Of a stretch of DNA of 64,000 nt, positions 29,431-38,283 are shown piece by piece. A program made the position numbers and the translations under genes. The DNA is taken from positions 6,024,536 through 6,088,535 of the forward strand of contig NZ_CP083582.1 in the NCBI RefSeq assembly GCF_020091585.1. The letters run 5' to 3'. The notes beneath the pieces are model-generated. The model saw only the letters and a list, made by a program, of their open reading frames with translations, ran no database searches and had not been told where the DNA came from. This DNA comes from Kovacikia minuta CCNUW1. Lineage in GTDB: Bacteria > Cyanobacteriota > Cyanobacteriia > Leptolyngbyales > Leptolyngbyaceae. Each line of letters begins with the position of its first letter. Position 1 is the stretch's first letter.

Positions 29431-31344
29431 TTAGGGTCTGGGAAATTCGGAGGGCGATCGGAAGTTTTCTACAGGCACACCACTGAGCGCTTGAGACATG
29501 AAATCGCGCCAGATGGGAGCGACAAATGCCCCTCCGGTGGCACCTTTCCCGACAGGAGTATAGTCATCATTGCCCACCCAAACCGCTGTTGCCAATTGGG
29601 GAACATAACCGACAAACCAGATATCTCGCTCAGAAGAGGTGGTACCTGTTTTACCTGCTGCGGGACGACCCAATTGTGCTGCTGTAGCCGTTCCTCGATT
29701 GATGACCCCCTGAAGCACATCATTCAAAGAAGCGGCTGCCCAGGGGTCAAGCACCAGTTGGGGTTTGGGTGTGTTGTCCAGCAGCACATTTCCCATACTG
29801 TCGGTTACCTGAACAACCAGCGTTGTTTCCGAGTACCAACCGTTACTGGCAAAGGTGGCAAAGGCTCCAGCCATCTCCATCGGTGTCAGGTCAACCGCAC
29901 CCAACGGTAGGGAAACAACGGGTTCGATCGGGGTACGAATTCCGATCGTGCGGCAGACATCAATGACCTTATTCAGCCCAATATCCTGCCCGACCCGCAC
30001 CGCTGGCACATTACGAGATTGCTCTAATGCACTCCGAATGGTGATCGGTCCCTGAAAACCACCATCATAGTTTTGGGGAGAGTAGTATTCGTATCCATCT
30101 GGATAGCTAACCGGGCTATCTGAAACGACCGATTCCGGTGAGTAGCGACCAGAGGCAAAGGCTGTGTAATAAACAAACGGCTTAAAGGCAGAACCCGGCT
30201 GCCGTAAAGCCTGGGTTGCCCGGTTATACTGGCTCTTGCGGTAATCAACCCCGCCGACCATCGCTTTCACAAAATGCGTCCGAGGGTCGATCGCAACCAG
30301 TGCCATCTGATCCGCATAAACCCCCTGATTCAACAGGTTGTCATGCCCCTGCCGAACCACCGCTTCGGCAAGCCGTTGCAGCTTAGTATCGATCGTAGTT
30401 TGAACCCGCATGCCTCCCTTCAGCAAGGCATCCCGTCCAAACCGCTTGGTTAGCTCCTGCACCGCCGCTTCCGTCACATAGGGGATTTCACTTCCTTGAA
30501 ATGAGGTGATTTTGCCCAGTTTGATCGTTTGTTTGCGGGCGGTCGTCTCTTCCTGGGGGGTGATCCACTTCAGATCCCGCATCCGTCGTAAAACAATCAA
30601 CTGCCGCTGCTTTGCCTTTTTGTAATCGATAAAGGGACTGAGGCTTTCGGGGGATGAGATCAACCCTGCCATCATGGCTGATTCTGCCAGGGTCAGTTTT
30701 TCTGCGGACTTGCCAAAATAGCTCTGAGCAGCCGTTTCTGCCCCGTACAGGTTATGCCCCCAATAGACCTGATTCAAATAAAGTTCCAGGATTTGATCCT
30801 TTGAAAGGATCTGTTCCAACCTCAAGGCTAGAACTGCTTCAGCAACCTTACGACTAAAATTTCGCTTAGGCGTCAGAAACAGATTTTTGACCAACTGCAT
30901 CGTCAGCGTCGAACCGCCTTCAACGGTTTCCCCCTTTTCCCAGTTCGCCTTAAAAGCACGAACAACCGCCCCCGGATTAACGCCTTTATGGGAGTAAAAA
31001 TAACTATCTTCAATCCCCAGGACTGCCCGTTTTAGATCAGGGGAGATCTTGTCGAGGGAAACCACTTCCCGGTTTGCCTCACCGTGAAGGCTGGTCAGCA
31101 ACTTTCCTTTGACATCGTAGATATGGGTCGTTTCGCTGGGGACGTAGCTGCGAAGAATTCTGACATCGGGTAGGTTGCGGAAGCTAATCGCCAAACCAAC
31201 CAACCCCCCTGCGACAACGGAACTGGTTAGCATCGCGATCCCAAGTACCATACCGCCCGTTACTTTGCCGACGGCTTTAGCGCCCTGGTATATCGTCTCT
31301 GGAGCGTCAGAATGTTTCCGTTGATGAAGCGCATTGGAGGACAC
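29431..31344 (-). CDS. Class A penicillin-binding protein (PBP1A type)
   Basis: The 637-residue bifunctional cell-wall enzyme starts at GTG 31344. It has one membrane anchor (about residues 30-53), a GT51 glycosyltransferase domain with IEDSYFYSHKGVNPGAVVRA near 112 and GGSTLTMQLVKNL near 142, and a transpeptidase domain with the active-site Ser in PGSAFKPFVYY near 384, the SRN triad in EQSRNVPAV, and KTGTT near 556. It polymerises glycan strands and cross-links peptides in the periplasm. All three transpeptidase motifs are present, so it should be active. It is divergent from tyrS. Confidence 0.94.
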   Translation of the reverse strand: MSSNALHQRKHSDAPETIYQGAKAVGKVTGGMVLGIAMLTSSVVAGGLVGLAISFRNLPDVRILRSYVPSETTHIYDVKGKLLTSLHGEANREVVSLDKISPDLKRAVLGIEDSYFYSHKGVNPGAVVRAFKANWEKGETVEGGSTLTMQLVKNLFLTPKRNFSRKVAEAVLALRLEQILSKDQILELYLNQVYWGHNLYGAETAAQSYFGKSAEKLTLAESAMMAGLISSPESLSPFIDYKKAKQRQLIVLRRMRDLKWITPQEETTARKQTIKLGKITSFQGSEIPYVTEAAVQELTKRFGRDALLKGGMRVQTTIDTKLQRLAEAVVRQGHDNLLNQGVYADQMALVAIDPRTHFVKAMVGGVDYRKSQYNRATQALRQPGSAFKPFVYYTAFASGRYSPESVVSDSPVSYPDGYEYYSPQNYDGGFQGPITIRSALEQSRNVPAVRVGQDIGLNKVIDVCRTIGIRTPIEPVVSLPLGAVDLTPMEMAGAFATFASNGWYSETTLVVQVTDSMGNVLLDNTPKPQLVLDPWAAASLNDVLQGVINRGTATAAQLGRPAAGKTGTTSSERDIWFVGYVPQLATAVWVGNDDYTPVGKGATGGAFVAPIWRDFMSQALSGVPVENFRSPSEFPRP

Positions 31345-31676
31345 GACGATTTTAATTCCTTTAAAATAAATGGACGATCGCTTTATCTAAAACAGTTTCC
31401 CTGACTTAACTAAATCGACCCGTCGATCGCAGAATCAGGAAAAGAATGGAGAGTCTATAGTGTTCTAGCAGCAAGGGTAGCATTATTCCCCCAAGGCGAA
31501 GACAATTTCAAGTTAGAGTAAAGTGATGGCGTTTGTTTCGTCGAGCCTGTTTCAGGTCTGGGGCTGATACCCGTGGAAACTGTCGGTGGAATGACCCTAC
31601 AGAATACGCCTCTACTCTATGAAATACGAACTTTGAGATTATAGTAGTCTGTCCATTAATTGGCGAACGTTGATTG
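31345..31676. other. Divergent spacer PBP/tyrS
   Basis: These 332 bp hold the promoters of both neighbours. A HIP1-like CGATCGC occurs at 31375. No T-box, hairpin with U-tail or small gene is visible; a 71-codon minus-strand frame at 31508-31723 overlaps the tyrS start and lacks support. Confidence 0.4.
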
Positions 31677-32957
31677 GTGAGTGCATTGAAGGTAACAGCA
31701 AATTTGCAAAATGTGGATTCCAATCTAACCCAGAACAGTGAGATTGGGAGCGATCCAGGAAATCTCTGGTTGTACCGGGGAATGAGTGAAATTTTCCCAG
31801 ATCAGCCGGAGTCTAGCAGTGGGGATGAGAATCTAGCTCAGCGGTTGCTCCAGAGCGATCGCCCGTTGCGGGTTAAGTATGGCATTGATCCGACCGGATC
31901 GGACATTCATTTGGGACATACCATCCCAATCCGAAAAATGCGGGCTTTTCAGGACGCTGGACACACGGCTGTCCTGATTATCGGCGACTTCACTGCCCGC
32001 ATCGGTGACCCTACGGGTAAATCGGAAGTCCGGCGGCAGTTAACGGAGGCAGAGGTTCACGCGAATGCCCAGACCTATCTCGACCAACTCCGCCCGATTC
32101 TGGATTTTGACACCCCAGGACGGCTGGAAATCCGCTATAACTCGGAGTGGCTGTCTAAGTTGGATTTGGGTAAAATTCAAGCCCTACTGGCGACGATGAC
32201 CGTGGGGCAAATGCTGGCAAAGGAGGGCTTTGCCGATCGCTACGAGAAGGGCAACCCGATCTATCTGCACGAATTTCTCTACCCACTGATGCAGGGTTAC
32301 GATTCGGTGGCAATTGAAGCAGACGTAGAATTGGGCGGCACCGATCAGAAATTTAACATTGCCGTCGGGCGAGATTTGCAACGACACTTTGGGCTGCGTC
32401 CCCAGTTTGGGTTGCTGATGCCAATTTTGCTGGGGACGGATGGCGTCCAGAAGATGTCTAAATCCCTGGGGAACTACGTGGCACTCACGGAAGATCCGCT
32501 GACCATGTACTCCAAACTAGAGAAAACGCCTGACACGCTGCTGAAGTCCTACTTTGAACTGCTGACGGATCTGCCTCTGGAGCAACTGCCGGAAAATCCG
32601 CGTGCGGCTCAAAAACTCCTGGCATTGACGGTGGTAACGCAATACCACGGGCAAGCAGCGGCAAAACAGGCCCAGAAGGATGCGATCGACCTGGTGCAGG
32701 GCAAAACAAATCAGGCAGATTCAGTCCCAGAGTTTTCCTTAGCAGCAGTGCAGTTTCCCGCCAAGATCTTCTACCTGGTCAGTGCCAGCGGTTTGTGCAA
32801 AACCAGTTCCGATGCCCGTCGCCAAATCCAGGGGGGAGCCGTGCGTCTGGATGGGGAAAAGGTGGAACAGGTCGATCTCACGTTTGATACTCCAGAGTCG
32901 CTAATCGGTAAAGTGCTGCAATTGGGCAAGAATAAGTTCGTTCGGTTTGTGCAATAG
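31677..32957 (+). CDS. tyrS: Tyrosyl-tRNA synthetase
   Basis: The enzyme activates tyrosine and charges tRNA-Tyr. It has the class I signatures [14 protein letters not shown] (HIGH, near residue 77) and KMSKSLGN (near 261), the tyrosine-site region [20 protein letters not shown], and a C-terminal S4 RNA-binding domain ([20 protein letters not shown]). The domain order and the length of about 426 residues match the TyrZ-like form. The start is uncertain: GTG 31677 or TTG 31674 open the frame, while the conserved part ([17 protein letters not shown]) begins about 32 residues later. Confidence 0.93.
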   Translation: MSALKVTANLQNVDSNLTQNSEIGSDPGNLWLYRGMSEIFPDQPESSSGDENLAQRLLQSDRPLRVKYGIDPTGSDIHLGHTIPIRKMRAFQDAGHTAVLIIGDFTARIGDPTGKSEVRRQLTEAEVHANAQTYLDQLRPILDFDTPGRLEIRYNSEWLSKLDLGKIQALLATMTVGQMLAKEGFADRYEKGNPIYLHEFLYPLMQGYDSVAIEADVELGGTDQKFNIAVGRDLQRHFGLRPQFGLLMPILLGTDGVQKMSKSLGNYVALTEDPLTMYSKLEKTPDTLLKSYFELLTDLPLEQLPENPRAAQKLLALTVVTQYHGQAAAKQAQKDAIDLVQGKTNQADSVPEFSLAAVQFPAKIFYLVSASGLCKTSSDARRQIQGGAVRLDGEKVEQVDLTFDTPESLIGKVLQLGKNKFVRFVQ

Positions 32958-34615
32958 ACAGGTGCTCCTAGCCACTCATTCATCGAGTGATATCGATAGA
33001 ATACACCTCTAGACAGGAAATTCTCAGTTTCCAGTGGATATACTGAGGGGAAGGCTTTGTCTGAAGTAAATTGGATTTCTCCTCCCATCTGCCAATGGTT
33101 AAGCGTCTGCGGCAAGAAACATTAATACTCTTAAAAGTCTGGGTAAGCACCTTTAGCCTTTTAGTATTGCTACTTCCTGCCAGTCACACATGCTCACAAA
33201 CAACAACCGAAGCCAATATACAAACTTATATCCAAAGCCTGAGAAGCAAGGATGCAAAAGTTCGGTCGGAGGCTGCTAATTCTCTAGCGGAAATGGGATT
33301 TGAAGCAAAAAAGGCAGTTCCGGCTTTAATAAGCGCTTTGAAAGACAGCAACGTAAACGTTCGGTGGAATGCTGCGTATGCTTTAGGAGAAATGGGTCCA
33401 GAGGCAAAGTCGGCTGCTCCGGCTCTCAAAGAAGTTTTACAAGATGACTATGGTATAGTCCGCTATTTTGCTGCTGATGCTCTAGGAAAAATAGGGCCGG
33501 CAGCAAGCGTAGCAATTCCGAATCTAATTAAGTCTCTAAAGGATGACGATGTAGCTGTTCGGCAGAGATCCGCTGGAGTTCTATCTCGCTTTAATCAGGA
33601 CGCGAAATCGGCTGTTCCTGCTCTAATAGATGCTTTGAAGGATAGTGACTCGAGAGTTCGCAGTAATTCGGCTTATGCATTGGGACAGATAGGTGCGGAT
33701 GCAAAATCCGCCATTCCCTCCTTAGGAGATGCTTTGAAGGATAATGACCCGCAGGTTCGCATTGAATCGGCTTATGCGTTGGGACAAATAGGTATGGATG
33801 CAAAATCTGCCGTTCCTGCTCTAATAACTGCTTTGAAGGATAGCAACCCAGAAGTTCGCTATAACTCTGCTTGTGCTTTAGGAGGGATAGGTGTGGATGC
33901 AAAATCCGCAGTCCCTGCCTTAATAGATAACTTGAAAGACAGTAATGTAAAAGTTCGCATTTGTGCTGTCTATACTTTTGAGCAGATTGGAGCAGATGCA
34001 AAAGCTGCAACTCCTGCACTGGTGGCTGCTTTAAAAGACGATTCTGTAGAAGTTCGAAGGAGAGTTGCTACCGCATTAGGACATATAAGTCCGGGTTCGA
34101 AGGATGTAGTTTCTTCTCTTATCCATGCTTTGAAGGATAATGATGCACAAGTTCGCCGCAACGCTACAGAAGCCTTAAGCAATATAGGGGTCCGGAGGCA
34201 AAAGTTTCAGTTCCAGCGCTCGTAAATGCCCTGAGAGATAATGACGCAGTAGTTCGTTGGAAGACCGCGAGTGTTTTATCTGGTATAGGACCCGAAGCAA
34301 AGGCAGCGATTCCAGCACTAATTATTTGTTTGAGAGATAAATCTGTACTAGTTCGCCGGAATGCAGTTGAAGCTTTAAAAAACATGGGTCCAGAAGCCAA
34401 AGTTGCAATCCCTGTATTGACAGATGCTTTGAAAGATAACGATGCGAAAGTTCGCCAAAGTTCGGCTGAAACTCTCTCTGGTATCGGCACAGAAGCAAAA
34501 GCAGCTATTCCGGCTCTTACTAATGTACTAAAGGATAATGAGGCAGAAGTGAGATGGAGCGCTGCTTATGCTCTATCTCAAATGAGTCCAGAAGCGAAAG
34601 TTGCGGTTCCAGCTT

Positions 34616-35702
34616 CGCCAATTCAAATCTGAAGTGCACCACCTCTAGAAGCTTCCCCTAGAGGGACTCAAAAGGGTAACCTGGCATTTATCACAACAAC
34701 AGGAAACCCTAATGAGCTATACGCAGCTTAGCGCAGATGAGCGCCTGGAACTCTATCGATTGAGACAAAGGGGTGATTTGTCCCTGCGGGCAATTGCCAT
34801 TCGAATGGGACGTTCCCACAGCACCATTTCTCGTGAACTCAAACGCAACCAAAGCTCAGAGCAGATCTATCTACCGGACTTGGCTCAAGCTCAGCAGCAC
34901 GTTCGTCGGCAGCAGTCCAAGCAACCGTTTGTGGGCATCTCTGAGGGTTGTTTGGCGAGGGTGAAAGCGCAACTTCGGCAGTACCATAGCCCGCAACAGA
35001 TTGCCGGTTCACTCAAGCTCAAAGGACTGGAGTGGGTGAGCCATGAGACCATCTATCAGATGATTTATCACAACTATGCCGATATGGGTGCCTATCGTGG
35101 CTATTTACGGCACTCTCACATCCGACGGCAGCATCGGAGCGCCAAGCGACAGAAACGAGGATTGATTCCCAATCGAGTTGGGATTGAACACAGACCTGTG
35201 ATTGCAGAACAAAAGAGTGAAATTGGGCATTGGGAAGGCGATACGATCGTCGGGGGTAATCATTTGGGAGCGATTGCGACGCATGTAGACAAAGCCTCAA
35301 AGTTTCTGGTTGCACGAGTGATGAAAGACCGAACAGCAGGGGAGATGAACCGTGTCAGTATTGCAGCGTTTGAGTCGATTCCAAAAGAGCGACGCAAGAC
35401 GATGACGTTTGATAATGGCAAGGAGTTTAGCAAGCATGAGCAACTAACAGCGAGGTTGGGAGTGCAATGTTATTTTGCCAATCCATATCATTCTTGGGAA
35501 CGTGGGTTGAATGAGCATACGAATGGATTGATTCGACAGTTTTTCCCAAAAGGAACGAATTTTAGAATCGTCAAGCAAGATGAAGTCGATCAAGTAGTTG
35601 AATTGATTAATCATCGACCGAGACAATCGTTAGGTTATCGAACTCCTCATGAGGTATTCTGGGGTCAGTCAGGTGATGGTGCACTTCAGATTTGAATTGG
35701 CG
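34616..35702 (+). mobile_element. IS30-family insertion sequence
   Basis: The 1,087-bp element has perfect 26-bp terminal inverted repeats (34616-34641 and 35677-35702), beginning CGCCAATTCAAATCTGAAGT. It is flanked by a 3-bp duplication CTT (34613-34615, 35703-35705), as expected for IS30. It carries one transposase gene. It sits within the HEAT-repeat array of the NACHT gene in the same orientation. Confidence 0.95.
34712..35695 (+). CDS. IS30-family transposase
   Basis: The 327-residue protein starts MSYTQLSADERLELYRLRQR and has the N-terminal helix-turn-helix of IS30 transposases (LSLRAIAIRMGRSHSTISRE, residues 23-42), then a DDE catalytic core: the first Asp in GHWEGDTIVGG, the second in MTFDNGKEFSKH, and Glu in GLNEHTNGLIRQFFPKGTNF. 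The frame is intact and ends within the right terminal repeat, so the element may still be active. It catalyses cut-and-paste or circle-type transposition. Confidence 0.95.
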   Translation: MSYTQLSADERLELYRLRQRGDLSLRAIAIRMGRSHSTISRELKRNQSSEQIYLPDLAQAQQHVRRQQSKQPFVGISEGCLARVKAQLRQYHSPQQIAGSLKLKGLEWVSHETIYQMIYHNYADMGAYRGYLRHSHIRRQHRSAKRQKRGLIPNRVGIEHRPVIAEQKSEIGHWEGDTIVGGNHLGAIATHVDKASKFLVARVMKDRTAGEMNRVSIAAFESIPKERRKTMTFDNGKEFSKHEQLTARLGVQCYFANPYHSWERGLNEHTNGLIRQFFPKGTNFRIVKQDEVDQVVELINHRPRQSLGYRTPHEVFWGQSGDGALQI

Positions 35703-37647
35703 CTTTAATAAAGACTCTAAAAGATAGTAATGCAGGTGTCCGCAATAATTCTGCCTACGCTTTGAGACAGTTAGGTTTAGATGCGAAAGTTGCGATTCCT
35801 CCTTTGATAGATGCCTTAAAAGACAGCAATTCGGATGTTCGTTGGAATTCTGCTATCGCTCTATGTCGAATGGGTGCGGAAGCAAAAGCCGCAGTTCCTA
35901 CTTTGATGGATACCTTAAAAGAAAACGAAATATATGTTCGTCAGGCAGCAGTCATTGCTCTATGGAATATAGATCCAACCTGGGTTTTTCAAATCAAATG
36001 GTTGGCAGGTATTCTAGCTTATACTCTTTTATTTTTGTTATGGTTGATGATTTTTTGGCTCCGCCCTTTTTGGCTATTTAAAGCTAACAATATTCTAAAA
36101 CCGTACACAGACTTTTCATTACCTGTTCCCTTCGGAAACAACGTAAAATTGCCGATTCGATTCGTAATTCTTGTTGGTTTCTTTCATTATCGGAAGAGAG
36201 TTCTGAATGCTTGGGTATCAGCCTACATAGGTAATGTGAGAAAGGGGTTTGAGAAGAAACATACAGTTAGCGATCGTGCAATCCATATATCAATGCCTGT
36301 TACTATCGACAAAACTACTATTCCAAATTTAACAACTAAACAACTTCAGCCACTCTTTAATGAAAAGCGTTGTTGTCTGTTGATTACAGGTGAAGGTGGA
36401 GCAGGTAAAACAAGTCTGGCATGTCAGTTGGCAAAATGGGCTATGTCAGAGGAAAAAGCGGAAAGACTATGTAAGCACCAAATGTTACCTGTTCTGATTG
36501 AACAAGATTTAGATCCTAAAGTTGCAGATGGGAAAAAACCATTTCAAGAAGTGATTAAAGGACAACTGCAATCGTTAATTGGTGAGTCTGAACCGATTAC
36601 AGATGAATTGCTAGAACATCTCCTTCGTCAACGTCGAGTTCTAGTGATTGTTGATCACTTATCAGAAATGAGTGAGGAAAGCCGCAAAGAAATTCGCCTT
36701 GAAGATTCTAATTTTCTAGCAAATGCTTTGATTGTGACCTCACGTTTAGAGGAAACACTTGATCAAGTACCAAAGACTACTATTAGACCGTTGCGAATTG
36801 AAGGAAATCGGCTCTCATCTTTTATGGAAGCTTACTTAACTCAGAAAGGCAAAAAACAGTTATTTACCGATCCAGAGTACTTCGATGCTTGTAGTCAACT
36901 TTCTCGAATGGTTGGGCAGCGTAATGCAACAGTATTACTCGCAAAACTATACGCTGAACAGATGATTGCCCGAAAAGAAGACGAACAGTCCAAAGCAGAA
37001 ATGCAAGATCTTGCGGCTTTACCAAAAAATATTCCAGATTTAATGCTCAGTTACCTGAATGAACTGAATCGAGGGGCATTGGAGAATCAATTTGACGATC
37101 GCACCGTTCATCAAGATGCCAAAGCGATAGCTTGGGAATGTCTCCAAAATACCTACCGCCCTGCATCTGCAAAACGGGATGCTGCATTAATAGCTATGGC
37201 AGGCGAAAACGCAGAAGCACGACTCAAACATTTGGAAAATCGTTTACGGATTGTTCAGACTATTGGAGCAGCACAAAACCATGTTCGGTTTACCCTTGAT
37301 CCTTTAGCAGAATATCTTGCGGCTTTCCATATTGTTGAAAAATATGGCAGTGATTCAAACAGTTGGCAAACTTTTCTGAAGAATGCAGATTCGTTCCCTA
37401 TAGAAGCTATTCAAGGATTCCTACTGGCAGTAAGGGATTGCTATTTGGCTATGGCTACAGAAGTAATAGTTCCCGATTTTGTAATGGAGACATTGGAACA
37501 GAAGACAGGATTAGTAAGTCATTCAATTCCTCAAACCAATGTCGAGTGAGCGGTAGTTGATCCGTTCTTCGCGATTCGTTGTCCTACCCTACCTTGTTCA
37601 TCACCCGATTGAGATAGAATTACATACACACATAAGCTATTAGTTCC

Positions 37648-38271
37648 GTGTCTACTTCCACACAGTCCAGCGATCAAAATATCGCACAGCCTCCTGCCGT
37701 ATCTACAGAGCCAGTGTGGCGCTTCAGTGTGGCGCAGTACCACCAGATGATTCGGTTGGGCATTTTGACTGAGGATGATCCGGTAGAACTTTTGGAAGGT
37801 TGGCTCGTTTACAAGATGCCCAAAAATCCACCTCACCGGGCAGCCACAAAACTGGCGCGAACGGCTCTGGAAGGAGTTATTCCGGCTGGATGGTATGTCG
37901 ATGGACAGGAACCGATTACCCTGGAAGACAGTGAGCCTGAACCTGATGTGGTGGTGGTTCGGGGCAATACCCGCAATTACCTCGATCGCCATCCCGGTTG
38001 TCAAGATCTGGCACTCGTAATTGAAATTTCAGATACCACTCTGGAACGGGATCGGACTTTCAAAAAGCGCCTTTATGCCCGTGCCGGAATATCCCCGTAC
38101 TGGATCATTAACCTGGTTGAAACCTGTGTTGAGGTTTACTCTGAACCTGTGAATTTAGGTGATGAACCAACCTACCAGCAACAGCAAACCTATCAACTAG
38201 AGGATGTGATTGAAGTCGTAATTGAGGGGCGTGTCGTCGGGCAGGTTGCTGTTCGGGACTTATTCCCCTGA
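37648..38271 (+). CDS. Uma2 family (DUF820) endonuclease-like protein
   Basis: The 207-residue protein starts at GTG 37648. It has the PD-(D/E)xK-like fold typical of the many cyanobacterial Uma2 proteins: VAQYHQMIRLGILTEDDPVE, LLEGWLVYKMPKNPPHR, the acidic motif EPEPDVVVVRG near residue 108, and LALVIEISDTTLERDR with LYARAGISPYWIINL. The conserved residues could bind Mg2+ and cut DNA, but biochemical roles remain unproved. Such genes occur in many copies and are often mobile. It lies 98 bp after the NACHT gene and converges with the cation ATPase. Confidence 0.9.
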   Translation: MSTSTQSSDQNIAQPPAVSTEPVWRFSVAQYHQMIRLGILTEDDPVELLEGWLVYKMPKNPPHRAATKLARTALEGVIPAGWYVDGQEPITLEDSEPEPDVVVVRGNTRNYLDRHPGCQDLALVIEISDTTLERDRTFKKRLYARAGISPYWIINLVETCVEVYSEPVNLGDEPTYQQQQTYQLEDVIEVVIEGRVVGQVAVRDLFP

Positions 38272-38283
38272 TAGTGCTATATC

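Larger units (their letters stand above)
33095..37549 (+). pseudogene. HEAT-repeat / transmembrane / NACHT NTPase, split by IS30 element and a frameshift
   Basis: ATG 33095 opens a signal peptide (LLKVWVSTFSLLVLLLPASH), then about 15 nearly identical 39-residue HEAT repeats of the type LKDSNxxVRxNSAYALGQIG. A frameshift in GGGG 34187-34190 and an IS30 insertion at 34616-35702 interrupt them. After the IS the frame resumes with three repeats, a membrane segment (LAGILAYTLLFLLWLMIFWL), and a NACHT-type NTPase with Walker A GEGGAGKTSLA (about 36390-36422) and Walker B RRVLVIVDHLSE. The C-terminus is helical. Deleting the IS plus one target copy restores the frame exactly. Intact, the protein would have about 1,120 residues, with repeats outside and NTPase inside the cell. 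I infer an NLR-like membrane sensor; no effector domain is visible. Confidence 0.85.

Noticed and set aside
33226-34490. Open frames on the minus strand across the HEAT repeats
   Set aside because: They reflect the 117-bp periodicity of the repeats on the opposite strand.
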